In this document: piece by piece, positions 1 through 7,538 of the stretch
Numbering within the stretch: position 1 is the stretch's first letter
Layout of the letters: each line of letters starts with the position of its first letter
Source of the DNA: DATJQF01 sp035505995
GTDB lineage: Bacteria; Bacteroidota; Bacteroidia; Bacteroidales; FEN-979
Assembly: GCA_035505995.1 (NCBI GenBank)
Contig: DATJQF010000247.1
Span: 1-19,822 of the forward strand
Reading direction: 5' to 3'
DNA length: 19,822 nucleotides
Notes under the pieces: generated by a model
What the model saw: the letters and a program-made list of their open reading frames with translations, nothing else
Database searches by the model: none
Told to the model about the DNA's origin: nothing
Translations under genes and position numbers: made by a program

Positions 1-507
1 AACCCGGCTTTCGCTGAGTACGATACGGTGATTAGGATGGATTCCAATTATGTGCTGGCCTATTTCGACCGGGCGATTTCACGGTACGACCTGATCCGGC
101 TGATCCATTCCCTGGACGATTACCAGGAAGAGATCACCATCGGGAAAAAGCAATCGGACCTTCGCAGCCAGCTCCAGACCGATGATCCGCAGAATACCTA
201 TGAAAATGTCATCCGCGACCTCACCACGGTGATCCGGCTGGACCCGGATTTTTCGTTTGCCTTTTATAACCGCGGCTTTATTTATGCACAGATGGGTGAA
301 TACCGGCTGGCGCTGGAGGATTTCTCATCGGCCATCTCCCTGCGGCCGGAATTCCCGGAAGCCTTCTATAACCGGGGACTGATCCGCATCCTGCAGGGGG
401 AAGCAGGGAAGGGGTGCGAGGATCTGAGCCGGGCCGGGGAGCTGGGTATCCTCGACGCCTATAAAGTCATGAAACGGTATTGCTTTAAGGATACTGCTCC
501 CGACTGA
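1..507 (+). CDS. TPR-repeat protein, C-terminal part (5' end outside window)
   Basis: The reading frame is open from base 1, so the gene begins before the window; the GTG at 28 lies inside a TPR-like helix and is not a credible start. About 168 residues are visible. An early helix pair (DTVIRMDSNYVLAYFDRA) is followed by a polar linker rich in Q, K and D. Then come two good TPR units (VIRLDPDFSFAFYNRGFIY and AISLRPEFPEAFYNRGLIR) and a tail, GCEDLSRAGELG...RYC. TPR arrays are protein-interaction scaffolds; the specific partner cannot be read from the sequence. The same kind of tail (GACSDWEKASSLG...QYC) closes the large membrane protein at 8323-10605, so the two share a TPR subtype. The gene converges on the minus-strand gene at 561-1121 with 53 bases between stops and no convincing terminator. 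Confidence 0.8.
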   Translation, partial: NPAFAEYDTVIRMDSNYVLAYFDRAISRYDLIRLIHSLDDYQEEITIGKKQSDLRSQLQTDDPQNTYENVIRDLTTVIRLDPDFSFAFYNRGFIYAQMGEYRLALEDFSSAISLRPEFPEAFYNRGLIRILQGEAGKGCEDLSRAGELGILDAYKVMKRYCFKDTAPD

Positions 508-560
508 GCGGATCCTTCCCGCCTCTTCCCCGTTTTCCGGAATATAAAACCGGACAGAGA

Positions 561-1121
561 TCAGCGCATGCTCCCGGTGCGCCGGAAATTTCCCTGGGAG
601 GATTCCTTAACCTGGCCGTTGACGGTCACCGTCAGGTCAAATTTGTTCTGGTCATCGTTCTGCCACACCAGGTTGACCACGCCCCGGGTTGTTTTCCCTT
701 CCACCGTATTCTCGCTGGTGAGCTGGAGATGGTTCGGATCGACCAGATTCCCGACGTTATCCACGCACCCTCCCATATTATCGATCAGGTACCAGTGCAG
801 CTGTTTGGCGACCGGATCATATCCTACCAGGTGGGTGGCCGAATAAGTTTTATGATCGGGTGTGTCCATCGTTTCGGTCACCAGCAGCCCATGGTCGCCG
901 GCCGTGCTCTGGAAAGAGATCATGTCGGTCACATTATTCATCTGGTCTCCCATTTTCTGGGTCAGCTTGCCCTCCCAGTTTCCTTCCAGGGACATGACCT
1001 TTTTTACGATATCCGGCTTATCCGTCATCATCGACGGGTCCGACATCTTATCCTGGCCCTTCGCGACGGACATCCACAGGAATGAACTTGCGGCCGCGAT
1101 GAGTATCATTGATTTTTTCAT
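561..1121 (-). CDS. secreted DUF1579-like protein
   Basis: This is a 186-residue protein with an N-terminal signal peptide (MKKSMILIAAASSFLWMSVAKG, probable cleavage near residue 22), so it is probably periplasmic or exported. The mature part contains a single beta-rich domain: SLEGNWEGKL near residue 45, then VTETMD, THLVGYDPVAKQLHWYLIDNMG in the middle, and a C-terminal strand series ending GNFRRTGSMR. This pattern (a 'G.W.G' opening, then 'GYD...' strands) matches the lipocalin-like DUF1579 family as I recall it; the biochemical role is unknown. The start is well supported: a strong AAGGAGG Shine-Dalgarno lies 7 bases upstream, the only one in the window, and a good Bacteroidota promoter lies further up (1169-1199). 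It appears monocistronic. The family call is from pattern recall, so it could be another lipocalin-like domain. Confidence 0.7.
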   Translation of the reverse strand: MKKSMILIAAASSFLWMSVAKGQDKMSDPSMMTDKPDIVKKVMSLEGNWEGKLTQKMGDQMNNVTDMISFQSTAGDHGLLVTETMDTPDHKTYSATHLVGYDPVAKQLHWYLIDNMGGCVDNVGNLVDPNHLQLTSENTVEGKTTRGVVNLVWQNDDQNKFDLTVTVNGQVKESSQGNFRRTGSMR

Positions 1122-1128
1122 AGATTAT

Positions 1129-1135
1129 CCTCCTT
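1129..1135 (-). promoter_or_regulatory. strong Shine-Dalgarno (AAGGAGG) for the DUF1579-like gene
   Basis: The reverse strand reads AAGGAGG followed by 7 bases and then the ATG at 1121. This is a full anti-SD match at ideal spacing. Other gene starts in the window (for example 2734, 3538, 4312, 13171, 13945, 15334, 18453, 19534) show no comparable site, as is usual in Bacteroidota, so this leader stands out. Confidence 0.75.
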
Positions 1136-1168
1136 GTCTTAAATGAATACTGACTATCACTTGATGAA

Positions 1169-1199
1169 CAAAAATAAGTATAAGCCGCCCGGGTGTCAA
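1169..1199 (-). promoter_or_regulatory. Bacteroidota-type promoter (TTG-N20-TATTTTTG) for the DUF1579-like gene
   Basis: On the minus strand a -33 TTG (1197-1199) is followed after exactly 20 bases by TATTTTTG (1169-1176), a perfect match to the TAnnTTTG -7 box of the Bacteroidota primary sigma factor. Transcription would start near 1162, giving a leader of about 40 bases that carries the strong ribosome binding site. Confidence 0.65.
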
Positions 1200-1226
1200 G
1201 TTTATTTAGACTAATTCCGTAAAATC

Positions 1227-1388
1227 ATGGCTGCCGGATTGATCCTGGTATTCGGGCTCATCCTGGTCCCTGAGGAATATGTTCATGCCCTGTATGGCCA
1301 TAAGGATACCCTTTTCCCGGGATCCGGCTATGCGGTCGGGAAACCCTCCAGGGCAAGGTTACGGAAAAAGGAACGGGGGAACCGCTTC
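1227..1388 (+). pseudogene. possible N-terminal fragment of a small exported protein
   Basis: An ATG at 1227 opens a hydrophobic stretch (GLILVFGLILV) followed by PEEYVHALYGHKDTLFPGSG. A hydrophobic leader followed by a His-containing 'E-x-V/I-H-A-L-x-G-H-x-D-T' segment resembles, from memory, the start of small predicted exported proteins that sit beside metal-related TonB receptors in Bacteroidota. The frame then runs into basic, low-complexity residues and ends at 1439 without a recognisable domain. I see no ribosome binding site, and an in-frame stop lies just upstream (1212-1214). It lies next to the TonB receptor relic described separately. The alternative is meaningless open frame. Confidence 0.2.
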
Positions 1389-1503
1389 CCGGATGCAGTT
1401 GCTCACTACTCCGTCGACCAACCTGGTCGACGCGATTGAAACCGTAGCTCCCGGGTATGTGCTACTGAACGCTTCGGTCGGTATCTATGACTCCGCCAGA
1501 TGA
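1389..1503 (+). pseudogene. decayed TonB-dependent receptor fragment, frameshifted
   Basis: Two adjacent frames join into one recognisable pattern. Frame A reads AVAHYSVDQ up to about 1421. Frame B continues from 1420 as NLVDAIETVAPGYVLLNASVG. Together they fit a penultimate-strand motif of TonB-dependent outer-membrane receptors, in which a tyrosine-containing strand and 'Q.RV...ET.TPGY.LLNA..GY' appear close to the C-terminus. The frame change lies at about 1419-1422. The rest of the receptor (plug, most of the barrel, final strands) is absent, and a stop follows at 1501-1503, 13 bases before the end of amt. The assignment rests on pattern recall over about 30 residues, so it is moderate to low. 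Confidence 0.4.
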
Positions 1504-1516
1504 TCAGGAAAAAGAG

Positions 1517-2734
1517 CTATAGCGCCCCTTCATCATAGGCACGTTCACCGTGAAGTCCGTAGTCGAGGCCGGCTTTTTCAATATCCTCAGAAACTTTGAC
1601 CGGTGTGATAAAATTGATCAGCACCAGCATGATATAGGTGAAGATAAAGGCATACGCGGATGCGCCCAGGACAGCCAGCATTTGCTTGCCAAAGAAGGCA
1701 ACGCCTCCTAAGATCAAGCCGTCGTGGCCGTTCGGGTTGACCGCGGTCATTGCAAAGACTCCAACCAGGATCGTGCCCAGCAACCCGCCGACGCCATGAA
1801 CGCCCCAAACATCGAGCGCATCGTCCCATTTCATCTTGTTTTTGAACTGGATCGCGGCATAACAGAATAACCCGGCCACGATCCCTATGATCGGAGAGCT
1901 CCACAGGGGAACGTACCCCGCACAGGGGGTGATCGTGGCCAATCCGGCAATAGAACCGGTGAGAAGCCCCACGAACTTCGGCTTTCGTTCCCTCGCCCAT
2001 TCCACCACCAGCCAGGCAATGGTGGCAAACGAAGCGGCAAAGTCCGTATTCAGGAATGCCAGCGGAGTAATGCGATCCACCGCCACTTCGCTGCCTGCAT
2101 TGAACCCGTACCATCCGAACCAGAGAAGGCCTGTCCCGATCGCCACCAGCGGAATGCTGTTCGGGGTCGAATTTTTATCCACCCGGGCCCCCACGTAAAA
2201 TACCGAAGCGAGTGCGGCAAACCCTGCCGTCGCATGCACAACGATGCCTCCTGCAAAATCGATCACTCCCCACTGGGCCAGCAGGCCGCCGCCCCAGATC
2301 ATATGAACAAAGGGGTAGTATACCAGGATCTGCCACAGCGTGAGAAAGATAAAATAGGCCTTGAAGTTGACGCGGTTCACGAAAGCTCCTGTGATCAGCG
2401 CCGGAGTGATGATCGCAAACATCATCTGGTATGCGATAAAGACATACTCGGGAATCTTTCCGTTCGAAAACATCGAATTCGGGGTCACCCCGTGAAGGAA
2501 CGCTTTGTCGAAATTCCCGATGATCCCGCCTTCGCCGCCGCTGAAGCAAAGCGAATATCCGAAGATCACCCACAGGACGGTGGTCCAGCTGAGCGAGAAG
2601 AAGCTCTGGATCATAATCCCGAGGATGTTGCGCTTGGTGGCAAGACCCCCGTAGAAAAATGCCAGGCCCGGGGTCATCAGCATGACCAGGCTGGCGGCCA
2701 GCAGCATAAAGCCGGTAGAACCTGTTTCTAGCAT
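1517..2734 (-). CDS. amt: ammonium transporter (Amt/MEP/Rh family)
   Basis: This 405-residue polytopic inner-membrane protein has the usual Amt length and carries about 11 hydrophobic segments. It moves ammonium/ammonia into the cell. Visible signatures include the N-terminal TPGLAFFYGG segment, AYQMMFAIITPALITGAF with the likely outer Phe gate (F106), and DFAGGIVVHATAG with the first pore histidine (H167). They continue with WYGFNAGS (second gate Phe probably F211), DVWGVHGVGG with the second pore histidine (H313), and the conserved cytoplasmic tail GLDYGLHGERAYDE that contacts PII-type regulators in relatives. All functional residues appear intact. The gene starts 18 bases after the stop of the porin-like gene at 2753-3538, so the two are probably co-transcribed. 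No glnK/glnB gene is adjacent in this window. Confidence 0.96.
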   Translation of the reverse strand: MLETGSTGFMLLAASLVMLMTPGLAFFYGGLATKRNILGIMIQSFFSLSWTTVLWVIFGYSLCFSGGEGGIIGNFDKAFLHGVTPNSMFSNGKIPEYVFIAYQMMFAIITPALITGAFVNRVNFKAYFIFLTLWQILVYYPFVHMIWGGGLLAQWGVIDFAGGIVVHATAGFAALASVFYVGARVDKNSTPNSIPLVAIGTGLLWFGWYGFNAGSEVAVDRITPLAFLNTDFAASFATIAWLVVEWARERKPKFVGLLTGSIAGLATITPCAGYVPLWSSPIIGIVAGLFCYAAIQFKNKMKWDDALDVWGVHGVGGLLGTILVGVFAMTAVNPNGHDGLILGGVAFFGKQMLAVLGASAYAFIFTYIMLVLINFITPVKVSEDIEKAGLDYGLHGERAYDEGAL

Positions 2735-2752
2735 AGTGGTATGGTTTAAAGG

Positions 2753-3538
2753 TTAAAATGAAATTCCGAAAACGAGGTAAAGTTTATTCTGGAGCGGGTT
2801 GGCAATCAGGGAGGACTGTAGGCCGATCGCATACTTATCCGTGATCGCGATGGATTTGCTGACCTTGATCCCGATATTGGTGATTCCGGGCCTGGTATTG
2901 TGGTAATACCCGGTTTCCCCATTGGATTCATCGGGATTGTTGACCGTGCCTCCGATAAAGGCATTGAAATCTATTGTTTTAATACAGGCCTTGAACCCGA
3001 TCTCCAGGTAGGTGGAATACTGGATCCCTTTTTTATTATACGTGGAGTCATTGATCTTCTCAAGCCGGGGAGCATCATTGCCGTAAAAATTTGTGGCAAC
3101 CAGGAAAGTGACAGGGATCTTTCGGGTCCCGTTGAAGCTGACCGATGCCTCATAGACATGACCCGTGCTGTCGCTGCGGTAATAGAAATATTCATTTCTC
3201 TTGTCCTCGTAACTCCCCGGGAAGAAATAATCGGTCACCGCAACGGTGAATATTCCGCGGAAGGAATAGGAGGTACTCAGGTCGACCTCTTCGTTGGAGG
3301 TAGGGCCGAAGGTATAAGCCCCCCAGGCTCCCAAAGAGAATTCGTGTTTGCTGTTTCCCACCTTGAGCCCCAGGTTGGGCTGGATGCTCGGACCCGGGCC
3401 CCCGAGGTTAAGCCCCCTCCAGATATACCGGCTCATAAAGTCGGCCCCGAACTGAAAATGGGCAGCCCATTTGTCTGCGGTTTGTGACGATGCCTGCAGA
3501 ACGGAAAGGAAAAGGATCAGAGTAAAAATTCGCTTCAT
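2753..3538 (-). CDS. predicted outer-membrane beta-barrel, TorF/Gcw_chp-like, in operon with amt
   Basis: This is a 261-residue protein with a Sec signal peptide (MKRIFTLILFLSVLQASSQ; cleavage near residue 19). The mature N-terminus reads FGADFMSRYIWRGLNLG, a hallmark of the TorF/Gcw_chp (TIGR02001-like) putative porins ('D..SRY.WRG'). Alternating amphipathic strands follow (FSLGAWGAYTF, STSYSF, YLEIGFKA, GIKVSKS), and the chain ends in a strand closing with Phe (LYLVFGISF), as is typical of outer-membrane barrels. The role is probably solute passage across the outer membrane. Its position 18 bases upstream of amt suggests it admits or helps collect ammonium or another nitrogen source (inference). 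Upstream lies a 105-base gap with a perfect inverted repeat, then the response regulator gene. Confidence 0.75.
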   Translation of the reverse strand: MKRIFTLILFLSVLQASSQTADKWAAHFQFGADFMSRYIWRGLNLGGPGPSIQPNLGLKVGNSKHEFSLGAWGAYTFGPTSNEEVDLSTSYSFRGIFTVAVTDYFFPGSYEDKRNEYFYYRSDSTGHVYEASVSFNGTRKIPVTFLVATNFYGNDAPRLEKINDSTYNKKGIQYSTYLEIGFKACIKTIDFNAFIGGTVNNPDESNGETGYYHNTRPGITNIGIKVSKSIAITDKYAIGLQSSLIANPLQNKLYLVFGISF

Positions 3539-3613
3539 GCAAAGGGGAATGAATTTCTCCTTACAAATGAAGCAAATCCCTTAAAAACTGGAAATACCGG
3601 ATGTTCTGAGTTT

Positions 3614-3636
3614 TTTCTACGTAGATCACGTAGAAA
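3614..3636. promoter_or_regulatory. perfect 9-bp inverted repeat, candidate operator
   Basis: TTTCTACGT is followed by 5 bases and then ACGTAGAAA. It lies 8 bases beyond the response regulator stop and about 75 bases upstream of the porin-like/amt pair. In the direction of transcription (minus strand) the second arm is followed by A residues, not a T-run, so it does not look like an intrinsic terminator. A dyad site for a dimeric regulator such as the adjacent NarL-type protein is a reasonable alternative. No clear TAnnTTTG box is visible upstream of the porin-like gene, which would fit activator-dependent expression (inference). Confidence 0.45.
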
Positions 3637-3643
3637 GGAAATC

Positions 3644-4312
3644 TTATATTTCTGTCAGCCGGTTCCGGATCGCAAATTTCACCATGTCCACCGTACTGCG
3701 GAAATTATATTTCTGCATGATGTTGTTCTTATGGGTTTCCACGGTGCGGATGCTGATGTTCAGCTTTTCCGCGATCTCCTGGTTGGAAAGCCCTTCGGCA
3801 TACAGACGCAGGATCTCGGTTTCGCGCGAGGTCAGGGTCATCTTCCGGGTCACTGTATCCTGGTTCGCTGCCGATCGTGCGGTTTGCGAATATTGCTTGG
3901 AGAGGATCTGGGCAATGCTGTCGCTGAAATATTCCTCCCCGCGGAACACCGTTCGGATCGCCTTGACCAGTTCCGCCTTGGTGGTGTCCTGCTTGGGGAG
4001 ATACCCCCTGGCTCCCGCCTTGAGTGCATTGAAAATATAATCCTCGGTTACATACATGGACAACACGAGAACCCGGATGCCGGGATAATGCTGGGTGATC
4101 TTGTGTATCAGTTCCGTACCGGGTTTCCCCGGGAGGGAAAGATCGGTAATCACCACATCGGGATGCAACTCATCGATAAGTTCCAGGGCACCCCCTACAT
4201 CCGGAGCCCCGCCGCATACGATCACGTCGGTGATGTCGTTGAGCATATTGGCCAGGCCGTCGCGAATGATCTGGTGGTCGTCGACCAGCAGGATCTTGAT
4301 GAGCTTCTTCAT
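3644..4312 (-). CDS. NarL/FixJ-family response regulator
   Basis: This 222-residue two-domain regulator controls transcription after phosphorylation by its partner kinase. The receiver domain occupies about residues 5-120: acidic pair D11-D12 (LVDDH), phospho-acceptor D57 (VITDLSLPG), switch Ser85 (VLSMY) and Lys107 (YLPKQ). After a linker (about 121-155), the LuxR-type helix-turn-helix covers about 157-215 (LTSRETEILRLYAEGLSNQEIAEKL, then RTVETHKNNIMQKY). The start overlaps the stop of the histidine kinase gene by four bases (ATGA, 4309-4312), so the pair is translationally coupled. No Shine-Dalgarno is seen. Downstream lie the inverted repeat at 3614-3636 and the porin-like/amt genes, which are plausible targets. 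Confidence 0.95.
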   Translation of the reverse strand: MKKLIKILLVDDHQIIRDGLANMLNDITDVIVCGGAPDVGGALELIDELHPDVVITDLSLPGKPGTELIHKITQHYPGIRVLVLSMYVTEDYIFNALKAGARGYLPKQDTTKAELVKAIRTVFRGEEYFSDSIAQILSKQYSQTARSAANQDTVTRKMTLTSRETEILRLYAEGLSNQEIAEKLNISIRTVETHKNNIMQKYNFRSTVDMVKFAIRNRLTEI

Positions 4313-6084
4313 GCATCCAATGGGATTTTAACGCGGAGTGTCGTTCCTTTGCCGGGCTCTGTTTCAAGATTGAAGGTCCCTCCCAGCAAATCCGCGCGCT
4401 CTTTCATGTTATAAAGTCCGTTCCCTTTCCTGTATTCCGGGTCGTCGGCCGGGAATCCTCTTCCGTTATCCTCGAGGATGAAAATGAGAAAGCCTTTGCT
4501 TTCCACCAGCTGCATGCTCACGGAGGTGGCCTCGGCATGACGGATCACGTTGCTGATCCCTTCCTGGGCAATCCGGTAAAGATAGACGGTAGTCTTGCCG
4601 TTGGCCTGCAGGGTCGGGCAATGCGAATAAAATTCGATCTCTATATTACTTTGCCGCTGGACCGTCTTGCAAAGATTCTGCAGTGCATTCTCCAGGCCAA
4701 GCTCGTGGAGGGAGGATGGCATCAGGTCGTTCGATATGAGGCGGGTGTCTTCGATCAGGGACCCGAAAAGGGATTTGATTTCCGAAACGGTATTCTGCAG
4801 GCAACGCAGATCTTCTCCTTCGCAGTTCTCCAGCTGAAGCTTGGCCGCTACCAGCTTCTGTCCCATTCCGTCATGAAGCTCCCGGGAAATGCGCTGGCGT
4901 TCCATTTCCTGGCCGTCATACACTGCGGAAATACTCAGCTTGCGCTCTTCCCGGATCTGGCCGATCATCGTATTGAAAGTCTGGCCAAGAGCCCCGATCT
5001 CATCGGTTGAGGTCAGTTGAACCTTACTGCTGAAATCTCCCTTCCCGAATTTGGAAGCGGCATTTTTGAGGGAAATGATAGGTTCTGTGATCATCTGGCT
5101 GATCAGCCTGGCAATCGCAAGGATGAAGAGCGAAATAATAATGGATACCAGGAGAATATCATTCCGGAGATGGGCGATGGGGATGATCGCTTCTTTGTAA
5201 TCTATTTCGGCCAGGATAATCCATTTCAATCCTTTCAGCGAGAGGGGTTCGTAGGCGCTGAAAACCGGTATATTCCGGTAGTCAGGGGTTTCAATGGCCC
5301 CTGTCTTGCCGCTGAGGGCCAGTCTTGCGCTGACCGTGTTTACCGGTGTGGAAAGGACGGAATGGGGAATGAACCGGGAAGCGCTTCGCATGAGAAGATC
5401 TCCCCCGACGATATATGCTTCCCCCGACTGTCCCAGCCCGATGGCGCTGTTATTCTGCAGCATGATCCGGTTAATATCCAGGGAAGACACTTCCAGGACC
5501 AGCGCTCCCGCCATCTTCCCGTTGAGGTCCTGCACCTGCTGCCCGAAAAGCAATACGGGAAGGGTATCGCGGGAAAATCGGGTGAACAGATCCAGGATGA
5601 TCACACTGTCTGTTTGCCGTATGGATCCCCACAGGGTGGCCAGCTTCAGCCTGAGACCCGGGGATAATGTTCCGGATGGATCCGGAATAGCCTTGATGAC
5701 CGGTTCTTTTGCGGTGCCGGGCCGGAGCAGATAACAGTGGGAGAAACCGTAATTCCGGACATACGTGATCAGGTTGTCATAATTGATCGGGATCTGCTTT
5801 CCGTTCTCCGGAGATGGACTGTTTCCCAGTTCGGTGAAAATCTGGAGAAGATCGGGGCGCATCGCCAGAAAGCTAAGGTTCCTTGCTTTTTCCTGTAAAA
5901 AATATTCAATCTGCTGCTTTTTTACCGTTCGTACGGAGATCAGCTGGTCGACGGTCCGCTGGATCAGCGACCTTTTAGCGGAATAGAAGGAATAGATCCC
6001 TACGAACAGAACGGAAGAAAGCCCGACAGCAAGGAACAGCAGGATCAGTTTGGTGGTAATGGATGTCCGGATCCGTTTTAGCAT
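4309..6084 (-). CDS. membrane sensor histidine kinase (Cache-like sensor, HAMP, HisKA_3, HATPase)
   Basis: About 591 residues from the ATG at 6084; a TTG three codons earlier (6093) would add MNF and overlap the nucleotidase stop as TTGA. Numbering below is from the TTG start. TM1 is at about 15-36. A large extracytoplasmic region (about 37-305), ending in GQSGEAYIVGGDLLMRSASRF and LKGLKWIILAEIDYKEA, has the look of a double-Cache sensor. TM2 is at about 312-333, HAMP at about 333-385, then HisKA_3 with phospho-acceptor His407 (RISRELHDGMGQKL). The C-terminal ATPase domain has the N-box (EGISNVIRHA), the G1 box (EDNGRGF) and the G2 box (GNGLYNMKERA). This is the NarX-like kinase class that partners NarL-type regulators, consistent with the coupled regulator downstream. 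The ligand is unknown. The spacing or overlap with the nucleotidase gene places it in the same transcript. Confidence 0.93.
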   Translation of the reverse strand: MLKRIRTSITTKLILLFLAVGLSSVLFVGIYSFYSAKRSLIQRTVDQLISVRTVKKQQIEYFLQEKARNLSFLAMRPDLLQIFTELGNSPSPENGKQIPINYDNLITYVRNYGFSHCYLLRPGTAKEPVIKAIPDPSGTLSPGLRLKLATLWGSIRQTDSVIILDLFTRFSRDTLPVLLFGQQVQDLNGKMAGALVLEVSSLDINRIMLQNNSAIGLGQSGEAYIVGGDLLMRSASRFIPHSVLSTPVNTVSARLALSGKTGAIETPDYRNIPVFSAYEPLSLKGLKWIILAEIDYKEAIIPIAHLRNDILLVSIIISLFILAIARLISQMITEPIISLKNAASKFGKGDFSSKVQLTSTDEIGALGQTFNTMIGQIREERKLSISAVYDGQEMERQRISRELHDGMGQKLVAAKLQLENCEGEDLRCLQNTVSEIKSLFGSLIEDTRLISNDLMPSSLHELGLENALQNLCKTVQRQSNIEIEFYSHCPTLQANGKTTVYLYRIAQEGISNVIRHAEATSVSMQLVESKGFLIFILEDNGRGFPADDPEYRKGNGLYNMKERADLLGGTFNLETEPGKGTTLRVKIPLDA

Positions 6085-6089
6085 AAAAT

Positions 6090-7538
6090 TCAATGTGACA
6101 CCTGAGCTCTTTTGACGCCCTTGTAATTAACGTTTTTCACCTGTTCCAGGTATTCAATTAATAACTTTTCCGTGGTTTCGTAAATCGTCTTTCCCGGATC
6201 CGAATGATCGAACCGGTATGCGGCTGCCATATAGCTGTTCATCCCGACCTGATAAGTTTTGGACGGGTCCAGCGAGTTTCCGGAAAGATCGGTCATCACC
6301 AGGCGAACCACCTTTCCGTTCGTATCGGTCACCACCGTGTACTTCATCCCTGCAACCTGGAGGTCGATGGAGCCGTCGCGCTGGTAAGCCTTTACAATCA
6401 GGGTTTTGATCTCTTCCGGGGTCATCCGGTATACGACCACCTGGTTGTTGAACGGATCGACCTTATAGACATCCATCACCCGGATATTGCCTTTCGGGAT
6501 CTGATGGATCCGGATCCCGCCGTTGTTCTGGAAATAAAAATCCAGCTTCAGTTCCGAAGCGATGGCATCGGTCATAAGGCTGCCCAGCTCGTCGTTCCCG
6601 GTGACCGGCTCCTCCGCCACCGCCAGCACCCGCTCCAGGTCCTTATTGTGATGATTGTAATGATAGATCAGCGTATCGAGATCGGCCCGTGAGCGTTTCA
6701 GGGAATCCATCGCGAGGAGGGTATCCGATCTTCCCGTCAGCTTTCCGTCGGTGAAGACCAGGGTCATTTTCCCCACGTAGCGGAGGTTGGATCCGGCCTG
6801 AACGATCATGACCCCGTTCTCCATGACCGGTTTCTCCAGCAGGGTATGGGAATGCCCTCCGATGATGCCGTCAAGCTGCGGGATAGCATCCGCCAGCTTT
6901 GTATCGGTATCGACCCCCAGGTGGGTCAGGCCGAAGAATGTTCCTTCTTTCGTTTTCAGCCAGGCATATTCTTTTGCTGTGGTAATCCCGTCGGTGAAAA
7001 CGATCCCCTTCAGGTTATCCGGGTTTGAATCGGGGATCCCATTTTCATTCAGCTCAAGGATCCCCAGCAACGGGATATGGACTTTCCCGGCCTTCAGGAT
7101 AAGGTAGGGCTTCGGCTGTTTAAGGACGGCTCCCGACGCGTCGAAATTGCAGCAGATAAAAGGGAACCTCGCCTGCCGGATCCTTTTCTGCAGGGTGGGC
7201 TGGCCCAGATCGAATTCGTGGTTCCCGAAAGCGCTGACGTTGAACCCGCAGCGGTTCATGAGATCGATCATCGGGTACCCCTTATCGGCAGCCATGTCCA
7301 CTACCGGGTTCCCGGTAAAGTTATCCCCGGCCGCGACCAGGAAAACATAGGGATGCGTGCGTTTCAGGCTGTCGGACAGATAGGCGAGCTTCCCCAGGTT
7401 ATCGATCTTCGCATGCATATCGTTTACATGCAGGAGGATCACCTCCACCGTCCGGGTCTTCCCGGGTTGTCCGGCAATGGCCGGGATGGCCGGGAGCAGG
7501 AGCAGACCGGCCAGGACAAATACCAAAATTCTTTTCAT
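6090..7538 (-). CDS. periplasmic 5'-nucleotidase/UshA-like metallophosphatase
   Basis: This is a 482-residue protein. I chose the ATG at 7538 because it begins a Sec signal peptide (MKRILVFVLAGLLLLPAIPA) and overlaps the PhzF stop as ATGA; a longer frame from 7619 only adds PhzF-antiphase residues. The N-terminal dinuclear metallophosphatase domain shows NDMH (D40, H42), AAGDN (D72), FGNHEFD (N106, H107), THLG (H206) and GGHSH (H229, H231), the full metal-ligand set. The C-terminal 5_nucleotid_C domain shows NNGGIRI and VDPFNNQVVVYRMTPEEI. The family hydrolyses nucleotides, UDP-sugars or 2',3'-cyclic nucleotides outside the cytoplasm to recover nucleosides and phosphate. The exact substrate cannot be told. 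It lies in the overlapping operon, just before the sensor kinase. Confidence 0.92.
   Translation of the reverse strand: MKRILVFVLAGLLLLPAIPAIAGQPGKTRTVEVILLHVNDMHAKIDNLGKLAYLSDSLKRTHPYVFLVAAGDNFTGNPVVDMAADKGYPMIDLMNRCGFNVSAFGNHEFDLGQPTLQKRIRQARFPFICCNFDASGAVLKQPKPYLILKAGKVHIPLLGILELNENGIPDSNPDNLKGIVFTDGITTAKEYAWLKTKEGTFFGLTHLGVDTDTKLADAIPQLDGIIGGHSHTLLEKPVMENGVMIVQAGSNLRYVGKMTLVFTDGKLTGRSDTLLAMDSLKRSRADLDTLIYHYNHHNKDLERVLAVAEEPVTGNDELGSLMTDAIASELKLDFYFQNNGGIRIHQIPKGNIRVMDVYKVDPFNNQVVVYRMTPEEIKTLIVKAYQRDGSIDLQVAGMKYTVVTDTNGKVVRLVMTDLSGNSLDPSKTYQVGMNSYMAAAYRFDHSDPGKTIYETTEKLLIEYLEQVKNVNYKGVKRAQVSH

Noticed and set aside
508..560. Possible bidirectional terminator between the convergent TPR and DUF1579-like genes
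   Set aside because: Only a 5-base TCCGG/CCGGA stem with a 9-base A/T loop is visible, with no T-run on either strand; too weak to call.
3611..3640. Inverted repeat as an intrinsic terminator of the response regulator transcript
   Set aside because: In the direction of transcription the second arm is followed by A residues and no T-run, so a canonical terminator is not supported; kept as a candidate operator.
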